Below, piece by piece: positions 24,400 through 37,609 of a stretch of 64,000 nucleotides of DNA; the stretch's first letter is position 1, and the number at the start of each line of letters is the position of its first letter. Origin of the DNA: Molanna angustata (Eukaryota > Arthropoda > Insecta > Trichoptera > Molannidae); assembly GCA_963576475.1 (NCBI GenBank), contig OY754970.1, positions 40,743,447 to 40,807,446 of the forward strand. Reading direction: 5' to 3'. The notes below the pieces were generated by a model. That model searched no databases, had not been told where the DNA came from, and saw nothing but the letters and a program-made list of their open reading frames with translations. The position numbers and the translations under genes were made by a program.

Positions 24400-25580
24400 A
24401 ATCATCGATAAGAACTTGGATAGTAACAAACAGCTGAATTTTAATATTCACTATTCCAAACCTACTATTTCCTAATTTTCTGTTTTCCTAACTTTTTTAA
24501 CCTAACCTTTCCTAACCTATTTCAATTTTACCAATCTAATCTAATCTACATAGATTTGATTATGATTTTTTAACTGAACATAACCATGCTTAAACCAACC
24601 TTGTAAATGCTTCTTAGCTATTGATTTTTTTATATTTCAATCATAATTCTACAAAACAAAAGAGTATAGAAAAAGGTTTTTATTAATATATGTTTTGTTA
24701 ACATATTCTAATGGTACAAAATAAAAAATCATATAAACCAGCAAACTTTCCATAAATGGTTAGCAATAAATTACTTTAAAAAGAAACATGAGTCAAACAA
24801 GATTGAAATAAAACAAAAAATAACAATGATAAAATTAAAAAAAACAGTTATCACGTACCCACATATAAGTTGACACAACATAAAAAAGTTTTCTTTTAAA
24901 AGCTGCAAAATCGTTATTTAGAATATCGATTGCAGATTTATCGACAGAATTCTGACAAGAGCTCTGCGTATAATTAGGAATACCCTATCAAAACTATTTT
25001 TGTGAGACGATGTGTCTTTTCCAGTAGGTGAACTTGTCGTGTAGATCGTATAGAGCGCTATGTTTGAGAATACGCCATAAAATTGTGTGTTGTGCACCCT
25101 ACTCTTTCAGAGGCGAAACAGTGGATACGTATTTGATAAAAAAAAAACTAGAGTTTGAGAGTTCGTTACAGGCTCTGGTGCAAATCGGCTTAGGGGGTGT
25201 TGCGGTGACTGCGATATGTCCGATGCCGCCAAAGCCACCTAACTGCGCTTCCACCCCCGCAACTATTCAAGGGATGTTTTTGATGAACACGAAATTTCAA
25301 TTTACGAATACGGGATAAATTAGACAATATAGGAATTTTTACCGACGTTATGTCAAAGGCTATATTTAAATGAAAGATTTTTTCTAATACAAAATGTTTC
25401 ATTTTTAATATTGGGCCATAGGTACATATATTCTATTTGAGATTTTACATAGTTTAATCTGATGCTTACCAAGTATTTTGTAGGACCGAACCGGCTGATT
25501 ACGTACTGTCATTTTGCAAATAATAACGCCAGATTTTTGTTGAATATGTTAATCTTTATTTTCAGTCGGCAGTAGGTATT
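24400..25580. other. No gene seen; GC-richer patch near 25.2 kb
   Basis: About 25028-25320 is less AT-rich and partly open on both strands, but no protein family is recognisable. Confidence 0.45.
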
Positions 25581-26151
25581 TATTTACTCCTCTCTACCCC
25601 AAGGGGATAAAGTGGAGAATAATGAATTCGCAATTTCATAATTAATTTTTTTAATTGCAGATTATCAACTAATATCATGCTAAAATTCTATTTTTTAATC
25701 ATAATATATATGTGTGTGTGCTGTGTACTATGTGATATGTGCTATGAGCGATGCACTATGTACAGCGTGTTTATTCTACTTTATCGATTATATACAAAAG
25801 TACCTACTCATTTGATTATTTTAAAATTTTGCAAATTTATGCATCTAATACTCACTTGAACCCATTAGATTTCGAAAGATATCTGATCAGTAATACTTCA
25901 CAACTTTTTTAACTATCAAATATTTCAAACTAACCCCAAAGCTAAGGAAACATAAAATTTGAGATTTTATTTTCGAATTACTAAAGAGGCACATCACTCT
26001 CATAAAATGGCATTGAAGAATCATCGAGTATATATAAATAGTTAAACAAACTCATTTCTTGAAAATCCTGAATATTTTTCATTGTTGATTTGAATACTTT
26101 GTGAACCGACTTGGATGTGAGTAGTATAGCATTGGCCACAACCCACTTGTC
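25581..26151 (-). mobile_element. Helentron-like element, diverged minus-strand copy
   Basis: On the minus strand it starts ACAAGTGGGTTGTGGCC near 26151 and ends GTAGAGAGGAGTAAATA near 25581, and shares the interior with the 37- and 41-kb copies (TTTGAGATTTTATTTTCGAA and the CGCTGTACATAG/CA-rich block). It is clearly older. Small open frames inside are coincidental. Confidence 0.68.
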
Positions 26152-26544
26152 ATTATTTTATGAATTTTTATTTTTTCTCCACACACTACGCACTTCGTTA
26201 AATATAACGAATACGCATCCAAAAACAAGTTGCCACATCAAAGTAAAAGACCGCTTGTTATCGGTCGATTTTTTTACAATGGGCCGTTTTTCTCGGTGTT
26301 TTATAAAGTATTATTTATTAATTTGTTCACACTGACCCGATACAAGCCACTAAATAAATTGCCCACTAATGTAGCGAATATCAAACTTCTGACAAATTTA
26401 TTGAATTAATCAAAACTATCAACCTCCCGTGCCAACACAACTAAAAAAATCAAGACTGGTTATTTGTAAATATTTCTTAGACCCAAAAAAATAAAGAAGA
26501 GCGCCCTGGGATGGATCTTGTTTCCAGATATATATTATATGGTT

Positions 26545-27240
26545 GGATAATTTATATAGCGCCGTTTTCGTGAAAACTCACCTCAAGGGCGCTTTGTAGC
26601 TATTAGTTTTTCGTGGTAGTAAAAGCTTAAAATGTAGGTTATTGATCTTAAATTAAATTTAAAATAAACATTAAAACGATGTGTACAATAGTATATTCTA
26701 TTTAATTGAATCTAATGCCGTGAAACGTTGAGAAATGTCACGGATCAGTTAATTAGATTGTTATTAAGTTGGTTTCATTACATTATATTCAAATTTGGGA
26801 GATGTTATTGTGTGAAATATTAAACAGGTGTGTCTTGAGTTGTTTTTTAAACGTGTTTATATTGTTAATTTGTCTAAGTCGGTATGGAAGTTTATTCCAT
26901 GAGGATGGACCAGCAACAGCGAACTAACGATCTCCAAAGTTTGATTTGTGCACTCGGTTAACTTCGTTTATTTTACCGATTGCTGAGCTTTGAGCTGAAC
27001 GGAGGGATTTTTGTCTGTTGTTTGAGGTTAGCGGAGTGCACATTTCGGATAGGTATTGCGGGGCCAGACCGTGTATTGCCTTGAATGTTGTTAGGCATAT
27101 CTTGTACTCTATCCTTTCAGGGCACTTGAGCCAGTGAAGATTTTTTAAGTGGTGAGAGATGTGAGAGTATTTAGAAGCACCCGTGATAACTCTAGCAGCG
27201 GTATTAAAAACAGATTGGAGTTTTATATATATGGTGTTTA
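26545..27240 (-). mobile_element. CR1/L2-type LINE 3' end
   Basis: A minus-strand coding remnant (26789-27220) is followed by a 3' UTR with GCGCTATATAAATTATCC at 26546-26563. That last motif resembles the 3' tails of L2- and CR1-type LINEs and SINEs that borrow them. 5'-truncated near 27240. Confidence 0.8.
26789..27220 (-). pseudogene. CR1/L2-type LINE ORF2 C-terminus with one stop
   Basis: The minus strand reads LQSVFNTAARVITGASKYSH, LHWLKCPERIEYKICLTTFK, AIHGLAPQYLSEMC and SLRSAQ, then after an in-frame stop near 26924 FAVAGPSSWNKLPYRLRQ and TFKKQLKTHLFN. (Q)..AAR.(I/V)TG, LHWL...RI.YKI and AP.YL are hallmark C-terminal motifs of CR1/L2/Rex ORF2 proteins. Confidence 0.88.
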
Positions 27241-27244
27241 AAGA

Positions 27245-30200
27245 TATGGTGTTATATAAAATGATATAAATTTAATATTCTAGTTTATAACATCCCTTAG
27301 TAGGTACTGTGTGGATTAATGTAAATGTCATTGCATAAAAGTGTGTGTATGTACATCATTCTCCCCCAAGGTATTTAGGTATACTATTTATGTTAACAGA
27401 AAGAATGTGGACAATTTTTCCATTGCAGAGTTACGATGACTTTTTTTGTGATGTAACTTCATTGGTTTTTGTGTCATATTTCAATCTATATTATTGTCTG
27501 AAGCTATTTTACTTTTCTATATCACTTTTTCGGAAACCTTTCAAACGGTAAATAATTAACACATATATTCGCACTTACACGAATAACATTTTAATTGTTA
27601 ATAATTATTTGAAATAAAATAATAAAAACAATACTTAGAAAGTAGTGGATTACTACTAAGTGTGCATCGCATGAAACCGGTCGCAGTGAAATGAAAAACA
27701 ATACTAAAAAAGGTTCATTTCATTTTTGATAATATTTGAAAATAAAATACATGTTTTTTGTAGAACCATGAATGTTTAAGGTATTTCCTTTGTCTATTTT
27801 AATTGCTGCAAGGGCCTCAACTTGAGCAATATTGAAAATCCTGTTCACGCGCCAATAAACATCCTGAGTTTTTTTTTACATTTTTTTAAGTCTCTCCAGA
27901 GCTGATACAGATCATTTTTTTCACACAGATATGTAGGTAGTGCTTAAGTAAGTATTCCTGCTTTTTTCGAAAATATTCTACATTCCCGAACTACAAGGTT
28001 CGCACCTTCACTAACAGTCAATTTAACTTGGCAAATGTTAGAAAATAGAATAACGAAAACTTGCCGAATTGACGGTAATTTCACAAACTAATGAAATCTT
28101 TGACAATAGTACAATGTGCGCTAATTACTAAACCGAAAGCAAATTCCAAATAAAACTTAGATGCGTTGCTCGTACCGCGCATACGATTTCTATGAACATG
28201 TTTGCATCGCAAGTCGGCACGGCACGGGTTGCAGTGCACTAAATAGCTAAAAAATTATTTCCGAGTACATAGTACATTAGGACCAGATAAATAAAATAAC
28301 CCCCACTTTCACCAAGTTTCCTAAGCGCTAAAATTAATTTTTTGATGCTTTCAGCGTAAAGTTTCCTTTCACCAAACAATCTTACAACCGGCGCATCAAC
28401 TCTTAAGTGACGGTCTATTGTGGATCAAGTCATTCATCAACGTATTTTGTAACTAAAATTATTAAATTGTTAGTTGTTTCGTGTCATAAAAAAATGTTAT
28501 ATTTTATTTAATAATATGTGATTTCTATATTATCAAGAAAGACTGGGTTTATAAAAATAGATGAATTATCTAACGAAATTGACAGAAACGCAACCCAGGG
28601 CGAAATGAACAAAATAATTTATTCATGATGTAAAAACATTGCTTTTTGTATTTTTTAAATAATATTGAATTTCATTTCAAACAGCATAGTAATTGATGTC
28701 AACGAATAAATAATGGCGGTATGCACATTATCGCAGGTAGCAGGGGTAGAATAGCAGGTATGCGATGTTTGTAAACATGGTATCAGGTATACAGCGCTCG
28801 CGGCCATTCACGACACTAATGCGAATATACCTACCTACCCTTGAGATCAAAGTATGTAATACTTTTTTCAAACAATTTCGAAAACTTGTGAAAATTGCGA
28901 AGTACACACTGAATAATATTTGTTTGATATTTTAATAAATGAAACAAGATAAATTATGTGTTCCTGATTTTTAAATATTTCTATATAATTTAATTTTGTT
29001 CGAATTCCTGTACACCGGAAACTTAAGGAGAGTTGAGCCTAGGGATTTGAGGTCCGAGCAGGTAGTTAGTTGATGATCCATTTGATGTTCCTTGGTGAAC
29101 ACGGCCATAAGGGACTATGCGCTAGAAAAAAAATATTTGGAAAAATAAGGGACACCCTAGTATACATACATACCTTATATCGATTAAATTTTATATATTT
29201 AGGTAAATTGACATTTCTTATTTTATTATATCACAATTGGATATGAAAACTAATTAAAACGGAAAAAAATATAGATTTATTGCATCATTTGAATATTGTT
29301 TGAAAACAATAAATTGCAAAAGTTAAACATAATAATATTATCCGTTGTTGATTGGATTCAGTGCGTACGTCGATAAGTAGTGTCTACGTACCTTCAATTG
29401 TATTCATGTCCGTTTTTAATATGAAAAAGTATTTTAATTAAAACGTATATTATCCTACATACATCCCCCCTGTGTTGTTTGATAATTATAGAATGGCAGG
29501 AATTTTCACATTAACATGAACCCATAAAAATACCACAAGAATGAAGCATTTTGATTTTCACCTGAACACGTTTTTCAATGAGTGTGTAATTTTATACAAT
29601 ACTCTATCAGGGTGTGGACGTGTTTTAGTCACGATAGCGATATCAATTATAGATGAAAATTGGCCAGTGTTTTATATTAATTAACGACTAGTTATTTATT
29701 GATTGAAATACTTACTAATCATATGAACTCTATATATTTTTTCTATTGCTTACATAGCGACAGGTGTGCGGGTATCTTAATACATAAATAAATGTCGTGT
29801 CACGATGTTGGACACGCTAATCTCCGAAACCGCCCAACCGATTTCAATTAAAATTTCCAAATTTTATTGATTTTATATTTTTTTAAATGGTTCTGGATTG
29901 AAAAATAGGATAGTTTTGAACCCGATGGGTGGCGCTGTTATAGAGATCGAAAAAAAATATTTTCATTTTCCAAAGATTTTTTTTTCTATTTTTTCATATT
30001 TCTCATCCAAAAATATATACAACCACAAATGTTTACCCCAGGACCTTCCCAAAAAAATTTTATTGGAAAAAAACATCGTTATTCATTTTTAAGTTTTAGC
30101 ACCAAGTTGCTAGGTTCCCGGCAATCGAGGAAAATTAAGGGAATTTAAATAAATGGCTAGCAAGATATACCTACATATGGCGCCCAGTTTTTCCTACCAC

Positions 30201-31002
30201 TGACACTTGTGCATATTATGTAGTGGTGTATGTATATATTTTGTTACTCATTTGTAATGCTTATTACATAACAATGCCCTGGATTTCAATATTTTTTTAA
30301 GGCTGAGTTCCGACGGATAATGCAAATTCAGATTTGGTTTAATACATTTGTAAGTATCCTGTAATTGTGCAGAAAGATCAGAAGAGATTGTGCAGAAAAG
30401 ATTCTTTAAATTAATCTTCCGAAAGGAATATTATTATCTCATTAGGATGATTACAAAAATATAATGAATGCCTCAAGTACCGAGCCAGTGGTAAGGTAAG
30501 ACCGCCGCTTATTATATCAGATGAAATCCGCAGAAAGCAACTGGGCGTATTATATCTCGGTAGAAATCTTCTAGAACAAACTAGGAACATTAAAAAAAAA
30601 ACTTTTCACTCTACATCATAAGTACCGGCACTCAAATAATACTCGATTTTCTCGACGTAAAGATTATTTGATCCGTTTCTAAGCGCAAATTTAAAATATT
30701 TGTATTTTGTATTGATTTGTATTTTATTTATTGACTTGTTACTGACACTATGACTTGTTATTTAAATACATACATAAGCTACAATTTTACAAAAAAAATT
30801 ACATAAAATTGGAGGAATAGATTTTCTGTTGATCATGTTTAGCTAAATAGAATACATAAACTAAGTACTTATTATATAAAATTTTTAATTTGTCAATATT
30901 GACGGTGTTTAATGTGTAGAAATCCCCTTACACTAGGTCGTCCTATTATAAGGGAAATTTATATGTAGAAACATAATCATTCTTGTTTGATTATTTTTAT
31001 TA
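27245..31002. other. Long gene-free stretch
   Basis: AT-rich. Around 29815-29860 CTAATCTCCGAAACCGCCCA with ACCGATTTCAATTAAAATTTCC resembles a phrase common in arthropod repeats, but boundaries are not visible. Nothing else recognised. Confidence 0.5.
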
Positions 31003-31096
31003 TTTTTTTTATATAAAAAATGAATATGTCCTTGTTAAACAAGTAGGTACATATACATCTTCCTACGTTCCCTAAAATAAGCAAATAAATGCTTGT
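31003..31096 (-). mobile_element. SINE family A, 5'-truncated tail half
   Basis: The minus strand matches the distal half of family A: AAGCATTTATTTGCTTATTT, GGGAACGTAGGAAGATGTA, CTTGTTTAACAAGGACATAT and an A-rich tail. The tRNA head is absent. Confidence 0.75.
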
Positions 31097-31373
31097 GATT
31101 AACTGTTAAATCTATGATGGTTATTAATTATCACCCCTTTATCAAATAAAGGCGTTGTTTTCTTAATTAGATAAGTTAAGGAAGGTTCACTTTTTTGTCC
31201 TTCTTCTTCAAAGGTTGATAATGCTTGAATATATTATGGAGCTCATTTATTCATGCGTTCCTTACACGTAAATCGGTATTTTTAACCTTTAAAGTTTTGA
31301 TAGAATGAACTGGTATTTTGGGCTTGGGGCGATGCATATCCTGACAGCTTTGCAGCCAATCAGGGGAGCCAGC

Positions 31374-31533
31374 TGGTCAACAGGCGGAATCAATACCATT
31401 CATGTTTACCCATATCATGGATATAATTATGTTATGGAGTTGTATATTATCACAAGATGTTATAGAACTCCATAAGATAATTGTATACATGATATGGGTA
31501 AATATGGATGGTTTTGATCCCGCCGGTTGACCA
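31374..31533. repeat. 160-bp near-palindrome (MITE-like)
   Basis: TGGTCAACAGGCGGAATCAA at the left pairs with the inverse of TTGATCCCGCCGGTTGACCA at the right. Pairing continues through TTTACCCATATCATG and TTATGGAGTT to a ~24-nt centre. Weaker pairing extends about 12 bp outside. No clear target duplication. Confidence 0.8.
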
Positions 31534-31660
31534 GACTTACCTCCCAGGAACTTCCGATGCCGTGTGCCAATAGTAAACCAGCGAACCAACTTTCAACCAA
31601 TAAGAACATGCCGAACTATCTTGATACTGCTAGCACAAAATCTCAAATAACTGAAAATAC

Positions 31661-31742
31661 GATACCCGTTGAGAAATTGATCTAAAAAATATGATTTAAA
31701 ACTGAGAAATCATGATTCATCTTTATTATGTAAAAGTAGAAA
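31661..31742 (+). mobile_element. Decayed Helentron-like 3' fragment
   Basis: GATACCCGTTGAGAAATTGA through GAGAAATCATGATTC corresponds to the segment just before the 3' end of the 8.9-kb copy (GATACCCATTGAGAAATTGA ... GCGAAATCATGACTC). The terminal hairpin is degraded. Confidence 0.5.
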
Positions 31743-32219
31743 GAATAAAGCTCGGTTAACACAGTCGCTAATATTCTTTAGCCAAATGCGCTCAACTTTT
31801 ATGCAGTTGAATTTTGTAAGGGAAATTGACGTTAAGAAAACAATTTAGATGCGGAAAATTTGCATCGTTGCACGAAGCTCATTCTACAAATAAACGTTCA
31901 AATATTATAAAACATCAAGAACGAGAAAATTTTCATTCGTTTTGTTTTTTCGATATCAAATAATATAATTATGAATTTAGCTGGGAGAAAATAACATACC
32001 TTTGTACTCCGTTATTTGATCAAACGCTATTGACTTAACTAAATTGAAGTTATATATTTTCAGATGAATTGATCTAAAATCTGATAATTTAAAAATATAT
32101 CTCTTTATTTTAATCTTCTACAGTCGATTTAATAGATCTTGTCCAAGTAGGTAGTGTTATTTTATCTTTACTTAAGTAGGTACATATTATATTATAGTAA
32201 GCGACTAATCTAACTTATA

Positions 32220-32364
32220 GTGACGTTTCTCAACTAATCTTATTCATTGTGAAGTTTTTCAACTAATCTTATTCGTAGTGAAGTTTTTTGACTTATCTCA
32301 GTCATAGTGAAGTTTTTCAACTAATCTTATTCGTAGTGAAGTTTTTTGACTTATCTCAGTCATA
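32220..32364 (+). repeat. 29-bp tandem repeat with 58-bp higher-order unit
   Basis: Five 29-bp units starting GTGA(A/C)GTTT. Types ending ATCTTATTCGTA and ATCTCAGTCATA alternate, so units 2-3 and 4-5 form two identical 58-bp dimers. Confidence 0.9.
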
Positions 32365-32553
32365 GTGTATTTCTTTAATAATTCTTAAAAATAACTCTTG
32401 TATTGGTCGATTTACTTTCACTGACAGTAAATTCTCTTTGCCACATTTAAGTGCAATGTATGCAAGGTTAAGCAGTTCTTCGTGCTCTATTTATATTCTT
32501 TGAGAGTTTTGAAAGGGTAGGTATCAGTTCCCATGATCATAATGGGTGGTATT

Positions 32554-32844
32554 TCTTTCTTCTTTCCCTTTAACGCTTTTGTCCCGTTTCTATCGGGGTA
32601 CGCTTTGACCATGATCCTGGAATTGGCAAATCTGGTTATTACATTGAAGGGACTGCCATCTGACCTTCGTAACCCTTAGAAAGGGGAACCAGAAAAATTG
32701 GATCATGGCTACACATAGCTAGTGATATAAATTGGCACATAGATTTTTTGAAAATCCAGAGGTGCGTGCCCCGCCCGGATTCGAACCGTCGACCTCACGC
32801 ATGTGAGGCGACGATCTTACCGCTGGGCTATAACCGCTGATTTA
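32554..32844 (-). mobile_element. Full-length tRNA-derived SINE with 15-bp target duplication
   Basis: On the minus strand the head contains an A box (TAGCCCAGCGG, about 32820-32830) and a B box (GGTTCGAATCC, 32778-32788). The body includes GATAGAAACGGGAC and ends in an A/G-rich tail. Identical ATAATGGGTGGTATT repeats flank it at 32539-32553 and 32845-32859. Lepidopteran SINEs of this build are common; the family name is not assigned. The cloverleaf is imperfect, so it is not a functional tRNA. Confidence 0.88.
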
Positions 32845-32859
32845 ATAATGGGTGGTATT

Positions 32860-35800
32860 ATGGAGAATAAATATGAAATATTAAACACACATGAAATAAC
32901 ATAAAGGATATCCCAATCAAAATGGTTTTGTGATTTTTACTACAGTATATTTTTGTTCATACATTAAGTTCTAAAGGTTCTAGAAGTCTTAAATAACTGT
33001 TCGTACCATTAGTTATTGATTTAAGTCTGAATTTGGGGCAGGAAGTGAATATAGGTGCTTCTCAAGTCTTCATCGTTTTTATAGTGTATCTTTATGTGTT
33101 TAGCGAAACTTTTCTTTTTAAATAAAGTAATACGTTCCTCTTTTCACATAAAAAACGACGAAAAAGTAAGTCCTACAATTTCAGGCACTCGGAGGTAACA
33201 GATCTCGCGTGACCAAGCAACAAAACTGGCTCATGCATGCCACGAAAATATAAGCGTTTAGTAACACGTGCGTATAGTTACGGTCTGAATATTCGCTAAT
33301 AGGATCCATACCACGTGCGCGTACACTTAATTCCCTCCGTGCGGCCAAACCCTGGAAACTTTTCGGGGAATTTCATGTTGTATGATTTTGAAATGACTGA
33401 AGGAAATCTCTCGACAAGGAATAATGTAGGTATCCAGTGTCGTGGAGATTTATAGTTTTAACTGTTTCCAACAACTTTCGAATTACATTCGCTTCTTGTT
33501 TGTGACTGCGAAGAAACGATGGAAATACTCAAACATTTGGAGTGTAGTCAAGTTACATAGTGAGGAGTTCAGTTTTTTGAAACCGAAGATTTCTATATTT
33601 CATCGTACTATTGTGGATTTTAGATGAATATCTATTATTTTATTACCAATATTTTAATATTCGATCGCCTTAGAATTACTATCAAATATGTACATTTGAT
33701 AATTAAGGTAAATAATTTGCACTTTCTATTGTCATTTTACTAGACGCTGTTCCTTTGTCATTACCTGTGTTGCTTATGGGGACTTATAAAGACTTCTTGC
33801 AGAATACTGGAACTTGAAAAACATAAGAAAATATCGAAGTTATTTTTTAAATTAAGGGCCATTGAAATAAACGAGATAGAAACCACCCATGTACTACTAT
33901 GAGTTAGATAAGTCAAAAGAGGCTCGCTGTACACTGAAAAGTGAAGATAAGAGTTTACACTGTATTTTTGACCAAATTCGCTTGTCCAAAAGAATTTCCT
34001 TGAACTCCGTTGTAGGGTATTTCACAAGAACTGCTCTTCGCGTGAAAATTTTAGTATTTTAAGAGTTTATACAACCAACAAAACAAGTATGAAAATATAA
34101 TATTATTCAAAGAACAAAAGTGGAACTTTACAAATGTGTAATCCTGGATAATCTGCTTACATTGAAAAATCTTTACGAACTAATACTTTAGCTTGTCAGA
34201 TAAACTAAGTTATAATTTTTCACGCATCTACCTAAGAAAGTGAGTTGGCATATAAAATGTTCATTATTCATTAATAATGTTTCTCTGCCTTGGACATTTC
34301 TTGGAGGTTATTCTCTCGAAGAGAAAAAAATACAATAAAACAAACAACACATACTCAACACAAAGAAAATAACTAAACGTATTAATTTCCCCGAGCAATT
34401 AATAACGTTAATAATATGTTAGAGGAATGTGACATGGATTATTATTTTTCCATTTCTTGGTTGGAGTGTGCAGCCAATAGCAGAAACGCACAATGAGTAA
34501 GTAACGTGTCACCGTTAACTATGATATATCAGAAATTTTCTCCAAAGTCCTCTCTTAGTTTCAAAGTATAAGGTTGAAATTATATAGACTCGGGATGATT
34601 GGCCTTACGAATCTCATATCATTTCCTGACTCATTATAAATTACCTTTATAATTATATCTATAATAATAAAACAAACGTTTATTGAGACAAAGTTGCAAA
34701 TATAATTAACAAAAAAACCTTTTAAATTTATATGCAGGTATACCTTTTAAATTTATTCACACAACGAATAAAACAGCCTTCTCCGTTTAAAAAAACAGTG
34801 CAACCTATTTTATTCTGTAGAAAACATCAGGTGATGGGTACTAACGTTATAGGATAAGTGTACTGTATAAAAAAACGATCTCATTGATGCTTTTTTATGT
34901 TTCACAATGATTCTTTCTTTTCTGTGCACTGGTAATAATATCCACACGCGGTGATCTTCAAACATGCACTAAATTTTTTCACTTGTCACGTATTGTCCCC
35001 AAAATTATAACAACTAACTTTCCAAGTGACAATTCTCAAACAATGAGGGGACAATGACAAGGAAGGTTAACATGAAAATATGCTTCTACATCTTCTAAAA
35101 TTAAAACAAAAAAAAAATCAAATTACTGGACCATAATTAGTATTAATTAACGTTATAAGATGGAAAGAATAATATAGGTTGGAAGATCCAGAGGTCGCTC
35201 GTCGTCCTGATGGAGTGATTAAGTATTTAACATCGTCAATAACTAAAGCCTTTCTATTTGCCCATAACAGTCCTATGAAGAAGCACTCATTATCGGCCAT
35301 GACTATCATATGGCCAAAAAGGACGAAATTTAGCAAAATGAAATGAATTCAACAAAACAAAACGTAGAGACGAGGAGAAATGTCCCAATCCTATTACTTC
35401 GAAAGTAAGGCTCAAATAATATATCTGTAATATATTTGTGTTGGTAACATAGTTGTATTATTTCAAGCCATTAATTAATGTCAAGATCATTTAGTAAGTT
35501 TTTCATTCCCCCAACTTTCCAAAGAAGATGTGGTATGAGATTTGTTATTTTCAATATACCAAGGGATTAAGGTAACGGATTCAATGTTGGTTATATTTAT
35601 GTACCTTACACTTACATTTATTATGAAAGGGTTTTTATTTAATTTGTTCGATCGGTTTAGATTTCTACGATACAAAAGCAAACAATACATATATTTATAC
35701 CTGAATAAAATATTGCCTTATTTTCATAATTATCATACTTTGAATCGGTCGATATATACCTGATTATTTATTCGAAATATCGTATATTTTTTAAAGTTGC

Positions 35801-35998
35801 GTATTACGCAAACAATGAATTTTTTACCCTGTTGGGAATCAATGACATTTTATGACAATTTTTTTAAAATCTTAAATAAACCAAAGGTTACTTTATACTT
35901 GATTTATTTCGTAGCAGAGCTCTTGGCCGAACAAGTACCTACACTGTTATATACATAACTATCTATATAGCGCGCGGAAGCGATAAGACGGAATAATT
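32860..35998. other. Long gene-free stretch
   Basis: No recognisable gene, RNA or repeat. Short open frames at 33.4, 35.1 and 35.5 kb lack family resemblance. Confidence 0.55.
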
Positions 35999-36090
35999 TA
36001 GGAGAACCGGTAACTCAAGGCACCTTCATGGCTAACGACCTGTCATCGGCTGGTTGACGTGATCACTTTATTCGCTTACGCAACGTTCAC
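35999..36090 (+). repeat. ~92-bp repeat shared with 47.24-47.33 kb (inverted)
   Basis: TAGGAGAACCGG, CAAGGCACCTTCATGGC, ACGACCTGTCATCGGCTGGT and GCAACGTTCACC match the inverse of 47241-47332. In both places a family A SINE lies close by. Confidence 0.75.
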
Positions 36091-36094
36091 CTTT

Positions 36095-36224
36095 AGCTGG
36101 CTGGGCTAGTAATCCAGTGGTCGCGAGTTCGAATCCTACCTCGACCGATTTCGTTCACCTATAGCACAAGCATTTATGCTTATTTTAGGGATCGTAGGAA
36201 GATGTGTATGTACTTGTTTAACTG
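36095..36224 (+). mobile_element. SINE family A, head truncated
   Basis: It begins within the anticodon stem (GGCTGGGCTAGTAATCCAG), keeps the B box and the body to GTACTTGTTTAACTGA, and lacks the A box. It abuts a separate repeat (35999-36090). Confidence 0.78.
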
Positions 36225-37048
36225 ATAGTTTGAAAATAAGCTGAATAAGCAAAGATTTCATGGTTCACCAAAATTATTTTGTCTACGATTCTATTGAGAT
36301 AATAAAAAATTGAAATGTCTGTGTGTCCTCCTCTTTCTCAAAACAATAGGACATCCTCGTTAAATAAAATATCATTATTTAAATAATTATTCGATTGCAG
36401 AATATAAATAAGTTAAGAAATTAAAAAATCGTTTTCTTATTATAAGTAATATTATTGCAGATAACCCCCAGGTTCTAAAATTAAAATTGTATTATATACC
36501 TAGCAATTGTATTACGCGTATAAAACAACCTAAATATTATGCTTACACAAATATTACGCGCAAATTTTAAATTTAAAGAAAAATATAATGAATTATCCTC
36601 ATAAAAATTCAAATTTAAGTTATTTCGTCGAAATACAGTATGCGCCATTCAGACGTGTTTAATGCTAACGCCCCGAGTTTGGCGTGGCGAGGAGCGCCAG
36701 ATCTCCATACAAGCTTTCTCTCATTATTCCATTCAATAGCACTCCAACATTCGAGAACCAGCTTTTGGGATTGCGTCCTCCACGAATGATGGGATCAGGG
36801 CCGCCACTTCTGGATTCAAATGCCCTCCCAGTTCAATAATATAATCAAACTGGTTTAAAATTATATCCGACGTAGTTCAGTGTTTGATAGTAATTCAGAG
36901 AAACAATTCAATTTGTGATCTTTCTAAGGGCTATTCACTCTCCAGACGATTTTATATTTTTTAATGAGGAGAAATATCTACAAAAATATTTTAATATGCT
37001 AGCTTTCTACATAGAAAAATTCTCCGGACCGTTCGTGATTAAATATAG

Positions 37049-37609
37049 AAACGAGTGGGTTGTGGCCAACGCTAAACTCCTCACTAACAAGTCATTCTAT
37101 AAAGTATTCAAATTTTGTATGGAAAATTTCCAACATTTTCATGAAATGAGTTTGTTAAATTATTTTTTATTTAAATATTTTATTATGAAAACTTGATAAC
37201 TCTTCAATGCCATTTTATGAAAGTGATGTGCTTTTTTACGAATTTGAAAACAAAAATTTAAAATTTTAAGTTTCCTGAGCTTGGGGTCACTTTGAAGTAT
37301 TTGACAGTTAAAAAAATTGAGAAGCACTATTCATATATCGTTCAAAATCTAATGGGATCTAATCGAGTATTAGGTATACATATTTGCAAAATTTGAATAG
37401 AATCGAATGAGTTCTTTAGTCTATAATCGATAAAGTAAAAAATGAACACGCCGTACATAGCACACACACACAGATACATTGTGATGAAACTTTCAGAATA
37501 CAATCTCAGCATGATACTAGTTGATAATCTGCAAAAAAAAAAATACCCTTAAAAATTGCGAAATCATAACTCCCCACTATATCACCTTGTGTTAGTGAGG
37601 AGTAAAAAA
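37049..37609 (+). mobile_element. Helentron-like element, short complete copy (~560 bp)
   Basis: The copy starts AACGAGTGGGTTGTGGCC and ends GTGAGGAGTAAAAAA. Near the 5' end AACTCCTCACTAACAAG (37075-37091) is the near-perfect inverse of CTTGTGTTAGTGAGGAGT (37586-37603). A hairpin with left arm ACTCCCCACTA (about 37570-37580) lies at the 3' end, and the block CGCCGTACATAG plus (CA)n precedes it. No satellite expansion is present. It is non-coding. Confidence 0.75.

Noticed and set aside
36650..36850. Host exon in a GC-richer patch
   Set aside because: Short stretches are open on the minus strand, but no family was recognised and no splice-bounded reading frame fits.
36915..37196. 93-codon open frame as a gene
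   Set aside because: It spans the 5' boundary of a Helentron-like element and is not conserved in the other copies.
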